From assembly GCA_022264855.1 (NCBI GenBank), contig JABYQU010000048.1, positions 248,001 through 312,000 on the forward strand: 64,000 nucleotides of DNA, read 5' to 3'. Below are positions 1 through 10,100 of the stretch, one piece after another. How positions within the stretch are numbered: position 1 is the stretch's first letter; each line of letters begins with the position of its first letter. Source of the DNA: Lenzites betulinus. Taxonomy: Eukaryota; Basidiomycota; Agaricomycetes; Polyporales; Polyporaceae. The notes beneath the pieces are model-generated. The model was not told the DNA's origin, did not search any database, and worked only from the letters and a program-made list of their open reading frames with translations. The position numbers and the translations under genes were made by a program.

Positions 1-2
1 CC

Positions 3-476
3 GTGGTGTACGTGCGCATAGCTGGTGCGGGGTGGATATCAGATGATCTCGAGGAAGATATCGTTCCGGTATTCCCAGAGACCGTTCACTTCAAATGTAC
101 AATGAACGTCGGGGGGGTGAAGACAGCGAAGACAGTCTCTAGGAAACAACTGCCATTGTTACCAGCATATGCCTATACGGACTATAAGAGTCAAGGCAAA
201 TCACTGACACGAGCGATTGTTGATATTGAGAGCGCGAACTCACTTCAGGGAATCTATGTGATGCTGTCCAGAGTGCGCTCCTTGGATGGCTTACTGGTGT
301 TACGGCCATTCTCTGTGGCTAAACTATGCGCACGCCTTTCACAGGAACTGCGAGAGGAGTTGGCGCGTATTGATGTTCTTGTGGAGAGAACAACAGCGCG
401 ATACCAGACTGACCAACGGATGGGATTCGTAGAGTCTCACAGTTATGCCGCAGACCCTCAGAGGATGGATGTATAG
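3..476 (+). CDS. PIF1-like helicase, C-terminal end (partial, probably Helitron-derived)
   Basis: The open frame enters from the left window edge and ends at a TAG at 474-476, so only about 157 C-terminal residues are present. The stretch YTDYKSQGKSL followed by VMLSRVRSLDGLLVLRPF is the last conserved block of PIF1/RecD2-type superfamily 1B helicases, in which the Q-G-S/T and S-R residues contact nucleotide and DNA. In fungi this block occurs in the host PIF1 gene and, far more often in repeat-rich DNA, at the C-terminus of Helitron Rep/helicase proteins. The tail after the motif is short, as in Helitron proteins. The Rep nuclease and Walker A parts would lie outside the window, so the assignment to Helitron is inference. 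No clear CTRR end or 3' hairpin was confirmed downstream. Confidence 0.62.
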   Translation: MVYVRIAGAGWISDDLEEDIVPVFPETVHFKCTMNVGGVKTAKTVSRKQLPLLPAYAYTDYKSQGKSLTRAIVDIESANSLQGIYVMLSRVRSLDGLLVLRPFSVAKLCARLSQELREELARIDVLVERTTARYQTDQRMGFVESHSYAADPQRMDV

Positions 477-1087
477 TTCTAGGTACATGGTGAGTAGTGA
501 GACCATAGACGTTACACTGAACGTTGAATGTTGCGTTGATGTCATAAGTGCGGGCCGATCGGTGTTTGTCTAGTTTGTACATGCTGGGCGCTGAAACGTT
601 GAAGCTTCGAAGCTTGAAGCGCTCAGCGCTCAGGCTCTCATGCGGCAATTGATTGATTGAGTACTTGTAACGTGCAATTTCGTATGAATATTGAATACTA
701 ATAAGTTTCGAGTCTGTCGAAGATGGCGCACGTAGTGTATACCTCGTTTACACACGTCGTAGCCCTTCGTCTCGCTCAGTCACTCACGCACACAATTTCC
801 TAGTTATCAGCCGTGTCGGTCGAGGCCGCGATTACCCACCATCACAGTGACGAAGGGTTTAACGCGAAGCAAGCGGGGTTCAGCAAATGAGCAAGACTGG
901 CGGTTATGGGGTAGTAGGTAGTCTAGGTACAGCTGGGTTGGAGATATCGGTTCTATGGTGCATCGATGACGACAAGAGGACACGGATATAGGCAGTCTTG
1001 ATGAGACAATCTCGTGACGAGAATACTATGGCCGCGCAAGTTAACTTAAGTCGATGGGGGCGAAAATGAATAAACCGTACATGAGCT
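477..1087. other. Gene-free stretch
   Basis: No coding region could be supported here. The only structure noticed is a short perfect palindrome built on GAAGCTTCGAAGCTTC-like sequence at 599-618, which recurs at about 59472-59489. The stretch lies between the helicase end and the 3' end of the minus-strand orphan gene. Confidence 0.4.
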
Positions 1088-1818
1088 TCAAGCGATTGTC
1101 TGCCAACGAGTGTCTCCATTGGATAGTATGGATATGATGCTGCGCGTGTGGGTGAATGGGACTTCTCGTAGGGATAGATACTGAAAACCCACCGAGCGAG
1201 CGCACATTCTACGCTTGTATAATCCACTCGGCGCACATCGAGCAATCGGCGTCCGTCCATGGTACGCCTGAGTATAATGAACTCCCCCGTAACCGGTGGA
1301 ATATCCATTTGCTGGACAAATGGATTGACAGGTGGATGTTGGATGGTCGGGAGGAGATACCACACACTGAAAAGCTCCCAAGAGCAGCCTCGTCCTCCGA
1401 ATCCCCCGAATAGACGGAAAGCCACTGGGATGGAACGTTCATCCACTATGCCTTGAACCGTCCATACGTCAGAAAGAAGTGGGTAATCAATCCCCGGACC
1501 GTCCCTGATTGACGCGTTGGCCACAGGCACCGTCCTTATTCCAGCCGGGCCTGTGAGCGGAATTACGAATGCGCGAACGAGGCGAAGCTGGGATGTCGTG
1601 AGCGGGTGATTTTTACATTGTATTATTCATACCTGTCGCGATACAAGCTCCTCCATGTATGACTGCGTCGGGAAAGACGGAGTCGCGTAGTTGTTTGCAC
1701 CGTTCGACATTGAGGCGTTCGTCGGGGGAGTATGCCGTGATGCAGATTATATGTGGGCGAATACGTCTTCGCATATTGGGGGCGCGCGGTTGCGTCTCCG
1801 CGCTTCAAGTGGCTGCTG
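1088..1818 (-). CDS. Hypothetical spliced gene, 5' end unresolved
   Basis: Three minus-strand blocks join in phase: 1818-1633, 1550-1193 and 1139-1088 (stop TGA at 1090-1088). The introns are 82 nt (GTATGA...CACAG) and 53 nt (GTGGGT...GCAG). The joined frame gives about 196 residues with coherent composition, including DVFAHIICITAYSPDERL, DAVIHGGACIATGPAG and FRLFGGFGGRGCSWELFSVW. The C-terminal part GEFIILRRTMDG-RRLLDVRRVDY resembles the ends of two other orphan genes in this window (13448-14101 and 16834-17463). An upstream intron ending CTCAG just before 1818 is likely, but the first exon was not found because an in-frame stop lies close to the candidate junction. No known domain is recognised. 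The phase agreement across two introns is the main support. Confidence 0.45.
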
Positions 1819-2220
1819 AGATCACACCTAGTCAAGAGCATAGCAATTCTGCACGCATCATACGGCAGCTACTCACCCCTATGGTCGCTACTCAGCGACG
1901 CCTACCACCACCCCGTAAATCGAGGGAAGGCACCTACGCGTAGAAATAATGGGGATTCCCCCAAAACTGTGCATAAGCGATGTAGATGTAGGGGAGTTAG
2001 ATGGATCCGCGGCCATGGTCGCGGAAAGGTGGAGCTGGGGTCTTTTCCTGAGCTGTAAGCGCTTAACCCGGAAGGTTCAGCGTGCGGGCTCTGATCGGCG
2101 ATCTCCGAGTGTACCAAGCATGCGCAAGAGTTTCTTCTACGCCTACTACTGACCGGCTCTGCTTGCGCGCAAGTACTACTACAACACATCTTATTCAGAG
2201 GGTTTCTTTATGGGGCGTTC

Positions 2221-2718
2221 TTGGAGGACGAACCAATATGTCACTGGATTAGTATGGCGGTGCGTATAAGATGGTACGTGTTCTATGCGTCGCGGACATC
2301 GGTTCAGGCTCACATTCCTCCCCGAGTACTAAATCTCAATCTTCCAAAACGCGAGATGGGTTCTAGGTCTGCATCGGTCCCGTTTTATGGTAGGTTCTAC
2401 ATTGGCAAGAATATTAGTTCGCCGTTTCTTATCGGTGCCTCAGGTCCTGGCAGCAGACAACGTGCGGCAAATGCTGCTATTCGTGGTCGTGATCTGGTTC
2501 GCGAACAGATAACCTTGTTGGAGAGAAATCGACAGTTCGCGAACATGCCGCACTTTAGCAGCGTTGCTGGAGGGTTAGTGTCCCTCTGTGAATTAGGTAA
2601 TGCTACGACACTGATATTTGTTCAGTGCATACCAGGCGAACATCGCGGACCTTCTCCTAGGGAGATGTATGTCAGTCTATTCGATGACGGGCGTATAATT
2701 GACACATCGGCTGTTCAG
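2221..2718 (+). other. Open region upstream of the kinase domain, possible 5' exons
   Basis: A 191-codon frame (2221-2796) is open here and has plausible protein composition up to about 2666, after which the kinase glycine loop continues in a different frame. A GTATGT donor at 2667 and a TTCAG acceptor at 2718 look like an intron, but the phases do not match. A GTAATG donor at 2597 would match. The N-terminus and start codon of the kinase gene therefore remain unresolved. Confidence 0.3.
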
Positions 2719-3994
2719 ATCTCGTCCAATGCATGCTCGGTTACGGGTCCTTCGGAACTGTTGTGGGTGCCGAGGACATTTTCACCGGCGGTCTAGTTGC
2801 AGTAAAGATCCTGCACAGAGTACGCGGCCTACATCGTGACGTCCATCGAGAGCGACGAGTGTACGACATCTTGGTAGCTGGCTGTAGTCCGCGTATCTCG
2901 TGAGTTCACAAACACCTATTGTTAATATCGCATTCATGAGCATACAGGTTGTTTACCGAAATACTGGGCGAAGGGGTTCATCACGGTTTGCACTGCACCG
3001 TATTCGAGCTCTGTTCAGCGACGCTTTGCGACATCTTGAAGGGTTCTGGCGACCTTTTGCCCCTCTCCGCTCGTCATATGTGCGAGATCTCGCACCAAGT
3101 AGTGTTGGGCGTCGAATGTAAGTCCAAGATCAGATATTCAGCCATACGGAACGCTGATTGGAAGAACAGATCTGCACTCCCTTGATATCGTCCATTGCGA
3201 CTTGAAGCCGGATAACATCGCGATCAAGAGCTTCGAAATCACAAGTGTTCAAGTGATGGACAATTCTGGACGATTCAAAGTAAAGGTACGTATCGGTATC
3301 ATCGTCGCTATGTATGTATCGGGAACTGAAGCTCCCGCAGAACATACTGAGGTCTACCGCACTCTGTATCATAGACCTTGGCAGCGCGATGTCTTCGTCG
3401 GAACTAGCCCTAGCACCCGCTGTTATCGGTGCGCCGATGTATCGTGCCCCGGAAGTGGGTCTTCGTGAGTATTGAATTAGTCGACGCTATTTCATACTGA
3501 TCGCTTCCAGGGATACCGCTCACGCGCGCCGTCGACACCTTCGCTGTTGGCTGTGTCATAGCGGAGGTATATTTAATGGAGAACTTGTTCGATCCCGACT
3601 TCGCATCAAATTTCGAACATCTGGCCCTGGTGGATCGTATCACAGGCCCGTTCTCTGCGGTGTTTGCTCGGCAAATCAAGAGAGTGCGCCCTGGTAGCTT
3701 CCGCTTTCACCCAAAAGTGGAAGTCGTATTTCCACCGAAGGCTATACGATTTCCAAGAGGGCGGCTTGCACCGTCCCTCCGTCGTGTTCAACAGGCAAAA
3801 CCTATATGTGTGAGTGATGCTCCTATCCGAGTCTTTACCTTTCTTCTCACCCATCCATACACCAGGCTCGAGTTCACGATACCTTACTTGCAGACCTTCT
3901 CAAGAAGCTACTAATCCCGGACCCTGCGGTGCGGTGCAGTCTTGCTGTAGCTACACGCCATCAGTACTTCGGTAAGCTCTCAGTGCCGTTGTAA
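2719..3994 (+). CDS. CMGC-type serine/threonine protein kinase, multi-exon
   Basis: Exons 2719-2899, 2948-3117, 3170-3285, 3341-3464, 3511-3809 and 3866-3994 (stop TAA) join in phase across five introns of 46-56 nt with GTGAGT/GTAAGT/GTACGT donors. The product shows the full kinase motif order: glycine loop GYGSFGTVVGAED, VAVKIL with the ATP lysine codon at 2805, YLHSLDIVHCDLKPDNIAIK with the catalytic Asp at 3199 (HCD instead of HRD), IIDLGSAM with the metal-binding Asp at 3374 (DLG instead of DFG), YRAPEV near 3446, DTFAVGCVIAEVY, and a final DLLKKLLIPDPAVRCS...HQYF block. The DLGSA form and the GC-IAE pattern are typical of the CMGC group (CLK/LAMMER, DYRK/HIPK or SRPK types). The role would be protein phosphorylation; the substrate is unknown. 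All key residues are present, so it may be active. The 5' end is not resolved. Confidence 0.72.
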
Positions 3995-5050
3995 TCCGAT
4001 GATCCCTACTCGTCCCTGTGTCGAGTTAAACAAATGATTGGTCTGGAGAAGTTGCACTGTATGTTCGATGTCGAATAGAAGTTATTCTTGTTTACCATCA
4101 TTATCGAATGATTTGTCGAGTGCAGATCAGAGATAACAATATCTGTTGGAACGACCGTGTATAGCTCGAATACCGCTCCTGTTCGACGTTAATCGGCACT
4201 ACTGAAATGAGTGCTGAATGACTTGTAGCGGCGACGCTTCGTCCTTCCATCCGGCTCATTTAGTACTTCTGTAGTGTTCCGTCGTTCTATCAACCGCCCT
4301 GCAATCCGTTCAATATGATCACCATATATTCCGTAAGGGGTGATAATTAGTGAGGCCTTTTCAATGATTTATTAGTCTGCTGCAATAATACATATTGTTC
4401 CCGCTACCGGTCACGGTAGTGGGTCTTTGTGAACATTCGACTACCCCGTGGGAATTGGTCTATGTCACATGACGTTTTACGTTACATGACAAGAAAAGTG
4501 CCCAGTCAACGTCGAGTGGGTTCAAGCTACTGGCTCATGTATTATAGCGAAATTCCCCTGCTACGCCTGTGCCCGCAATGAGTGCGGTAGCGAGCACTGC
4601 CGCTCAGCGGCGCTACAGGGTTATAACATATCAGATCCCTAATACAGCGCTCACTTTAGATGATCACGCGCACGGGGTGATCGATCACGCAATGTCCGAA
4701 GTCGCCCGCGTCGCCGCACACATCTGAATCAGTCCCAACTTCCCTATCGCCATGTTTCCTCGTCTACTCCATGCTGTTTTTTGAGCTTCGAAGCTGTCAC
4801 TACATGGGATATATTTGAGAGTCCCACGGAGTCTCGCGTATCCATCCCGGTACAGTCACGGTATTTACCGCAAGTTAATGGTAGCTTATCCCAAATTTAT
4901 ACCGTTATGCTGCTAAAAAATACTGCTGAGACGAGTGTATACCACCCTGGTCAAGGTATATGGGAAATAGTAAGTACCATAAATTGTGTAGAATGGCAGA
5001 ATGGCAATGCTGTGTTTGCCATTCAACCATTCTTCCACTTTCAGTCTTTC
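3995..5050. other. Gene-free stretch before the chromovirus
   Basis: No gene could be supported. Open frames near 4781-5356 run through the LTR and are not coding in a recognisable way. The stretch is AT-richer than its surroundings. Position 5046-5050 (CTTTC) is the left copy of the target-site duplication of the adjacent retrotransposon. Confidence 0.4.
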
Positions 5051-5415
5051 TGTTACAACCGTACGTGCTTCAGTGACGGTTGGTCACACGATTATGTCTG
5101 GGATCGGTCATGGACTCTGCCTCGTGGTTACCATGTGTTTTGGATACGTGTTTCGGTGCCTCATGGCTACGGTGTGTTTCTGCTACGCGTTTCAGTACCT
5201 TATGGCTACGGTGTGGTTACCTGCAGGCTGCGCCTCATGGTTACAGAGTGTCTCACATGTATATATACAAGTAGGAGAGCTGAGGAGAACCTCAGCTCGA
5301 CCTGGTTATCTATCGCCCTTCGAACCTCCCCTCTGAACCTCGATCCCTCTGTGTGAAGCGAATAAGTCCCCGTGCTGAAAGCCTAACAAGCGAACCACTG
5401 GGCATCGTCTTAACA
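5051..5415 (+). repeat. 5' LTR of chromovirus
   Basis: 365 bp, TGTTAC...TTAACA, direct copy of 12025-12389. It contains a TATA element at 5260-5267 and, just downstream, a perfect hairpin (9-bp stem, about 5276-5297). Confidence 0.95.
5260..5303 (+). promoter_or_regulatory. LTR core promoter and predicted RNA start
   Basis: TATATATA at 5260-5267 is placed 27-34 bp before AGCTCGACCT (5294-5303). That decamer is the exact reverse complement of the primer-binding site after the LTR, so the RNA probably starts at or near 5294. The same elements recur in the 3' LTR. Confidence 0.55.
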
Positions 5416-5417
5416 TA

Positions 5418-5427
5418 AGGTCGAGCT
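5418..5427 (+). promoter_or_regulatory. Putative primer-binding site of self-priming (Tf1/sushi) type
   Basis: AGGTCGAGCT lies 2 nt after the 5' LTR. It is a perfect 10-nt complement of AGCTCGACCT inside the LTR at 5294-5303, at the spot where transcription should start. No TGG-type tRNA 3'-end complement is present at the LTR border. Tf1 and related chromoviruses are known to prime from the 5' end of their own RNA in this way. Confidence 0.5.
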
Positions 5428-5491
5428 CTCCCCATCCGTCGATCTACCAGGATCTAGACAACCAGCTGAAACCCGACGAACCCGAACCTGA

Positions 5492-5956
5492 ACCGCTGCT
5501 GAAAAGCGAGCGGTAACCCGACGAATCGACACGGAACCAGTCCCGAACGAATCAGAAGACTGGTCCTTTGACCCCAGCACTGGGTTAATCTACCACGAAG
5601 AACACCTAGTCTACCCAGTAGGAAACGACAAGTGGAGATACGTAAACCAAGAACGAACAGACGTAACTATCGACGAACTCCGAGCAGAGAACCCTAACTA
5701 CGACGAACGATACTATCGCTTCACTGGAAGAGAAGCCCCGAGACTAAGAGTCACACCGAACCCGACCCCACTCGACCAGATCGCACAGGAAGATCCTGTC
5801 CCAAGAGAGCCAGAACCCGAGAACTCCGAGAGCGAATCAGAGCAATCTCAGCATAGCTTCGACACCCCCACCCCACGAACCACCGGAGAACTTCCTGCGT
5901 TAACAGACGCAGTAGCCACTATCCATATCCACGAAGAACCCCGACCACAACCCAGA
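5492..5956 (+). other. ATG-less open extension upstream of gag
   Basis: In frame with gag and stop-free from 5492. The translation is Glu/Pro-rich and includes DPSTGLIYHEEHLVYPVGND and WRYVNQERTDVTIDELRAE, which reads like real protein rather than leader RNA. No in-frame ATG occurs before 5957. Confidence 0.5.
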
Positions 5957-6874
5957 ATGGCAGACGAAGTCAAGCTCAAGATGCCGCCGACCTTTGATGG
6001 CAAACGAGAAGAGCTCATCGGATGGACCCAGAAATGCGCTCTCTACTTCAAGTTCTACGAAACCAAGTTCAACACCGACGAGAAGAAAATAACATTCGCG
6101 CTCATGTTGATGAACGAAGGAACGGCAGGACAATGGGCCAGCGACTTCATCACTGAAGCTGAAGCTCGGAATCCCGTCAACTATGGCACTTGGAATGCCT
6201 TCAAGGACGCGCTTAAAGCTTCGTTCCAAGACGTCGATATGGCCGCCAGCGCCAGAGTCCTGCTACGGAACCTCAATCAGGGCAAGAAGACAGCGGAAGA
6301 ATACATTCTCGAGTTCAAGAATGTCATCAGTCGATGCGGAATCAAGGACTTCAACGTTATCGCCGACTTCTTCTATCAAGGGCTGAACAAACCCCTGAGA
6401 GAAAAGATGTTTGCATTGGCCACTATGCCAGATGACGCCAGCAAGCTCTACTCTCAAGCAGCCCGCCTCGAACAGCAATGGCGACTAGGCCAAGCCTACG
6501 ATAAGAACTCGACGAAGAAGCCAGTATTCTTCCCAAAGCGCTACTCGAGCCCAAAAGAGAAGGACCCTGACGCCATGGACGTTGATCGCATGACCACCGA
6601 AGAAAGAGACCGACACTACAAGGAAGGACGATGCTTCACCTGTCATGAAATTGGACATCTCTCTCGCCACTGCCCAACCAGGAAGAACAAAGGGAAGCAG
6701 CCAGCACGCAAGATGCGGATGACCGAAACAGAGGAGGAAGCCGAAGAAGAGGGCGACGAAGACGGGAACACTCGCACTGTTACAACAGCCAGAATTCGCA
6801 CTGCACTCAGAGGAGTTACCAACCCAGTTGAGAGGGACTCGATGGTGAAGGACATCCTGGAGGAGGGTTTTTAA
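5957..6874 (+). CDS. gag: Gag of chromovirus
   Basis: 305 codons from ATG 5957 to TAA 6872-6874. The N-terminal part (MADEVKLKMPPTFDGKREEL... WTQKCALYF) is the retrotransposon Gag capsid-like domain, with FYQGL and a Gln/Arg-rich helix typical of it. A CCHC zinc knuckle follows near residues 224-237 (CFTCHEIGHLSRHC), which binds RNA during packaging, and then an acidic tail. The same frame is open without a stop back to 5492 but has no ATG there; the upstream 155 codons look protein-like, so a non-AUG start or an N-terminal extension is possible. A slippery heptamer overlaps the last two sense codons and probably directs Gag-Pol synthesis. Confidence 0.9.
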   Translation: MADEVKLKMPPTFDGKREELIGWTQKCALYFKFYETKFNTDEKKITFALMLMNEGTAGQWASDFITEAEARNPVNYGTWNAFKDALKASFQDVDMAASARVLLRNLNQGKKTAEEYILEFKNVISRCGIKDFNVIADFFYQGLNKPLREKMFALATMPDDASKLYSQAARLEQQWRLGQAYDKNSTKKPVFFPKRYSSPKEKDPDAMDVDRMTTEERDRHYKEGRCFTCHEIGHLSRHCPTRKNKGKQPARKMRMTETEEEAEEEGDEDGNTRTVTTARIRTALRGVTNPVERDSMVKDILEEGF

Positions 6875-6905
6875 GAACGTGGTCCGAAGCGACGTCGAAA
6901 CCACG
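6865..6905 (+). other. Putative -1 ribosomal frameshift signal at the gag/pro border
   Basis: The heptamer G GGT TTT (6865-6871, gag frame as spaced) directly precedes the gag stop TAA. A 6-nt spacer is followed by a stem CGTGGT (6878-6883) pairing with ACCACG (6900-6905). After a -1 slip the frame stays open through the protease motif up to 7155. This fits the X XXY YYZ plus downstream-structure model. Confidence 0.55.
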
Positions 6906-7155
6906 CACGCAGGTCCGTGCTGTAATTATGGCAGACACCACCAAGCAATCCATGAGGATACCGCTGGCCATAATCACGGACCGAATCGTCGAAACCCAAG
7001 CCCTTATCGACACGGGAGCACAAGACTCCTTTGTGGACTATCGATATGTCCTAGAAAAGAAACTGCCGATACAACCCTCAAGGTCCCTATCCGAGCCCTC
7101 AACGCCGATGGAACCCCAAACAAGCAAGGGACAATCAAAGACTGTTCAGTCCTAG
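6865..7155 (+). CDS. Aspartic protease segment, -1 frame relative to gag
   Basis: The frame entered by a -1 slip at 6865-6871 reads through MADTTKQSMRIPLAIITDRI (ATG 6928) and the active-site stretch ALIDTGAQDSFVDY (DTG codons near 7009-7017), which is the catalytic Asp-Thr-Gly of retroviral-type proteases. The frame ends at 7155, but homology to the rest of the protease continues in the next frame from about 7077 (LKVPIRALNADGTPNKQG, then VILGLPWL-like IILGLPWL). A one-base loss near 7070-7080 therefore separates the catalytic Asp from the rest of pol in this copy. No second slippery site was recognised there. Confidence 0.7.
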   Translation, partial: GFLRTWSEATSKPRTQVRAVIMADTTKQSMRIPLAIITDRIVETQALIDTGAQDSFVDYRYVLEKKLPIQPSRSLSEPSTPMEPQTSKGQSKTVQS

Positions 7156-10100
7156 AAATCGAAGCTGGAGGACATCGACATCTTGTCCGCATGCTTGTCA
7201 CCTCTCTAGGAAAGGAGAAGATCATCTTAGGGCTTCCTTGGCTACAAAGGGTCAACGCCGAAATTGACTTCACCCGAGGCTCCCTTCACATCGACCCAGC
7301 AAAAGTGAATCTACAGCTCTCTGAACGGTTGCAACAGCTCTGGTTCCCAGAACAGAACCACTTCACCGGACGAATCATGCGGAAGACAACCATAGAAGAT
7401 ATTCCTGAAGACAATACGCGCCAACAGTCGGAAGAAGGCAGTATCATTGCACAACAGGACACCATGAAAGCACCCTTTGCAGAATTACCCACGCCAAACG
7501 ACGATCACCAAGAACAATGCACCGATAACCTGATACTAGCGTACCTGGACAAGACCATTGAGCACCACGGGGACTACCTAAAGCTAGGAGACAAACTCAC
7601 CACAGAAAACCCTAGTGAGGAAGAAGACCAGCGAGTCCGTCCCCGCCCGCGAACAGGACGAATCTATCGAGCACCGGAAGGAACAAGCTTCATCTACTCT
7701 ATGAATCTCTGGATACGGGCCAAGATCAACCCGGCTATGGCGCTCGCACAACAAGCGTCCGAGAATAACCAGAAGATCCTACCTGAAGCATACCAAGAAT
7801 TTGCATCGGTGTTTGAGAAGAAAGCGGCGGAACGATTCCCATCCTCCAGACCCTGGGACCATGCCATTGAACTGAAACCGGATTTCGTGCCTAAGGATTT
7901 CAAACCATATCGGCTGTCTCCACAGGAGCAACAAGCAGCCGATGAATTCATTGATGAAAACCTAAAGAAAGGCTATATTCGCGAATCCAAATCCCCAATG
8001 GCATCACCACTATTCTTTGTTGGCAAGAAGGATGGATCTCTACGGCCATGTCAAGACTACCGCTATCTCAACGAAGGAACCATCAAGAACGCTTACCCGC
8101 TCCCGCTAGTAGCCGAACTGGTTGACAAGCTGCAAGGTGCCAAGATCTTCTCCAAACTAGACTTGCGATCAGGCTACAACAACGTGCGAATCAAAGATGG
8201 TGATCAATGGAAAGCAGCTTTCAAGACCCACCGAGGACTATTCGAACCCATGGTCATGTTCTTCGGACTATGCAACTCCCCAGGAACCTTTCAGGCAATG
8301 ATGAACGCCCTATTCAAAGACATGATCGACGAAGGATGGCTTGTGATCTACATGGACGATATCCTCATCTTTTCGAAGGACCAGAAGACACACAAAGAAC
8401 GGACACGAAGGGTGCTGCAAAGGCTACAAGAAAATGACCTGTTCTTGAAGCTGGAGAAATGCACTTTTGACGCACCAGAAGTGGAATATCTTGGGATGAT
8501 CATCCGGGAAAACCAGGTAGCCATGGACCCTATCAAGCTGAAAGGCATCCAGGATTGGAAAGAACCCACCGACGTCAAAGGAGTACGGTCATTCTTGGGC
8601 TTTGGTAACTTCTACAGGCGTTTTATCGATCACTTTTCGGATATTGCAAAGCCGCTGAACGACCTAACCCGAAAGAACACCAAGTGGGAATGGACACCAG
8701 CCTGTCAGCAAGCCTTTGATACCCTGAAGAACAGATTCACCACAGCACCCGTCCTGCTAATGCCTGACACCTCCAAACCATTCTTCATCGAATCAGACAC
8801 ATCGGACTTCGCATCAGGAGCCGTCCTCCGACAACGAGACGAAAATGGCGACCTCCATCCATGCGCATATTTGTCCAAGGGATTCAACGAAGCAGAACGA
8901 AACTACGAGATCTATGACAAAGAACTCCTAGGGATAATCCGATCTCTACAAGAATGGCGCCACTACCTCCTCGGAGCACCTCATCCAGTACAAGTCCTTT
9001 CTGACCACAAGAACCTGACCTACTACCGTGATGCCCACCGACTGAACCGACGGCAAGCAAGATGGCTACTCTTCCTATCCGAATTCGACATCCAGCTACA
9101 CCATGTCCCAGGAAAAGACATGATCCAATCCGACACCCTGTCCAGACGACACGACCTTGGCCATGATAAGAAGAACGATAATAATGACCGCGTCCTCCTA
9201 CCCGAACACCTCTTCGTCAGAATGATTGACTCCGAACTGCAAACACGCTTCAAAGAGTTTGTCATCAAGGACCAGATATTCCAGGCAATACACATGGCGC
9301 TGAAGACCGGAACACTTCCCCCCATCAAGTCTGCACTATCAGATTGGGAAGAACGGGACGGAATGGTATTCTTCAAGAACAGATGCTACGTCCCCGCTGA
9401 TGAACAACTTCGGAGAGACCTAATCCAACGCTACCATGACACCCCGGCAATGGGACACCCCGGACGCTTCAAGACACTAGAACTCCTACGACGCGACTAC
9501 TGGTGGCCAGGAATGCACACAATGGTGTCTCGCTACGTGGAAGGGTGCGCGGAATGCCAGCAAAACAAGATCAATACGCATCCCACCACACCACCGCTGA
9601 ACCCCATCTCGGCTGACGGCGTCACACGACCCTTCCAGCAAATCTCTGTTGACTACATCACCGATCTACCGACATCTGACGGTTTTGACTCAATCATGGT
9701 CATGGTAGACCACGGCCTTACAAAGGGGGTAATCCTTACACCATGCAACAAGACCATCGACGCCATCGGAACAGCCGCGCTCATGTATCAAACCGTATAC
9801 CGACGTTTTGGCCTCCCAGAAAAGATCATCTCCGACAGAGGACCACAATTCACATCACACGTCACCAAGGAACTAGGAAGACTCCTGAAGATCACGCTTT
9901 CTCTCAGCACCGCATACCACCCACAGAGCGATGGACAAACGGAAAGAGCCAATCAGGAACTTGAAGTCTATCTCCGGATCTTCTGCACAGGTCGACCAGA
10001 CACCTGGTCAAGACATTTGATCGACGCAGAAGTAGCGCACAACCAACGAGCCCATGCAGCCAGAAACGCCTCCCCCTTCTACCTCATGATGGGATACAAC

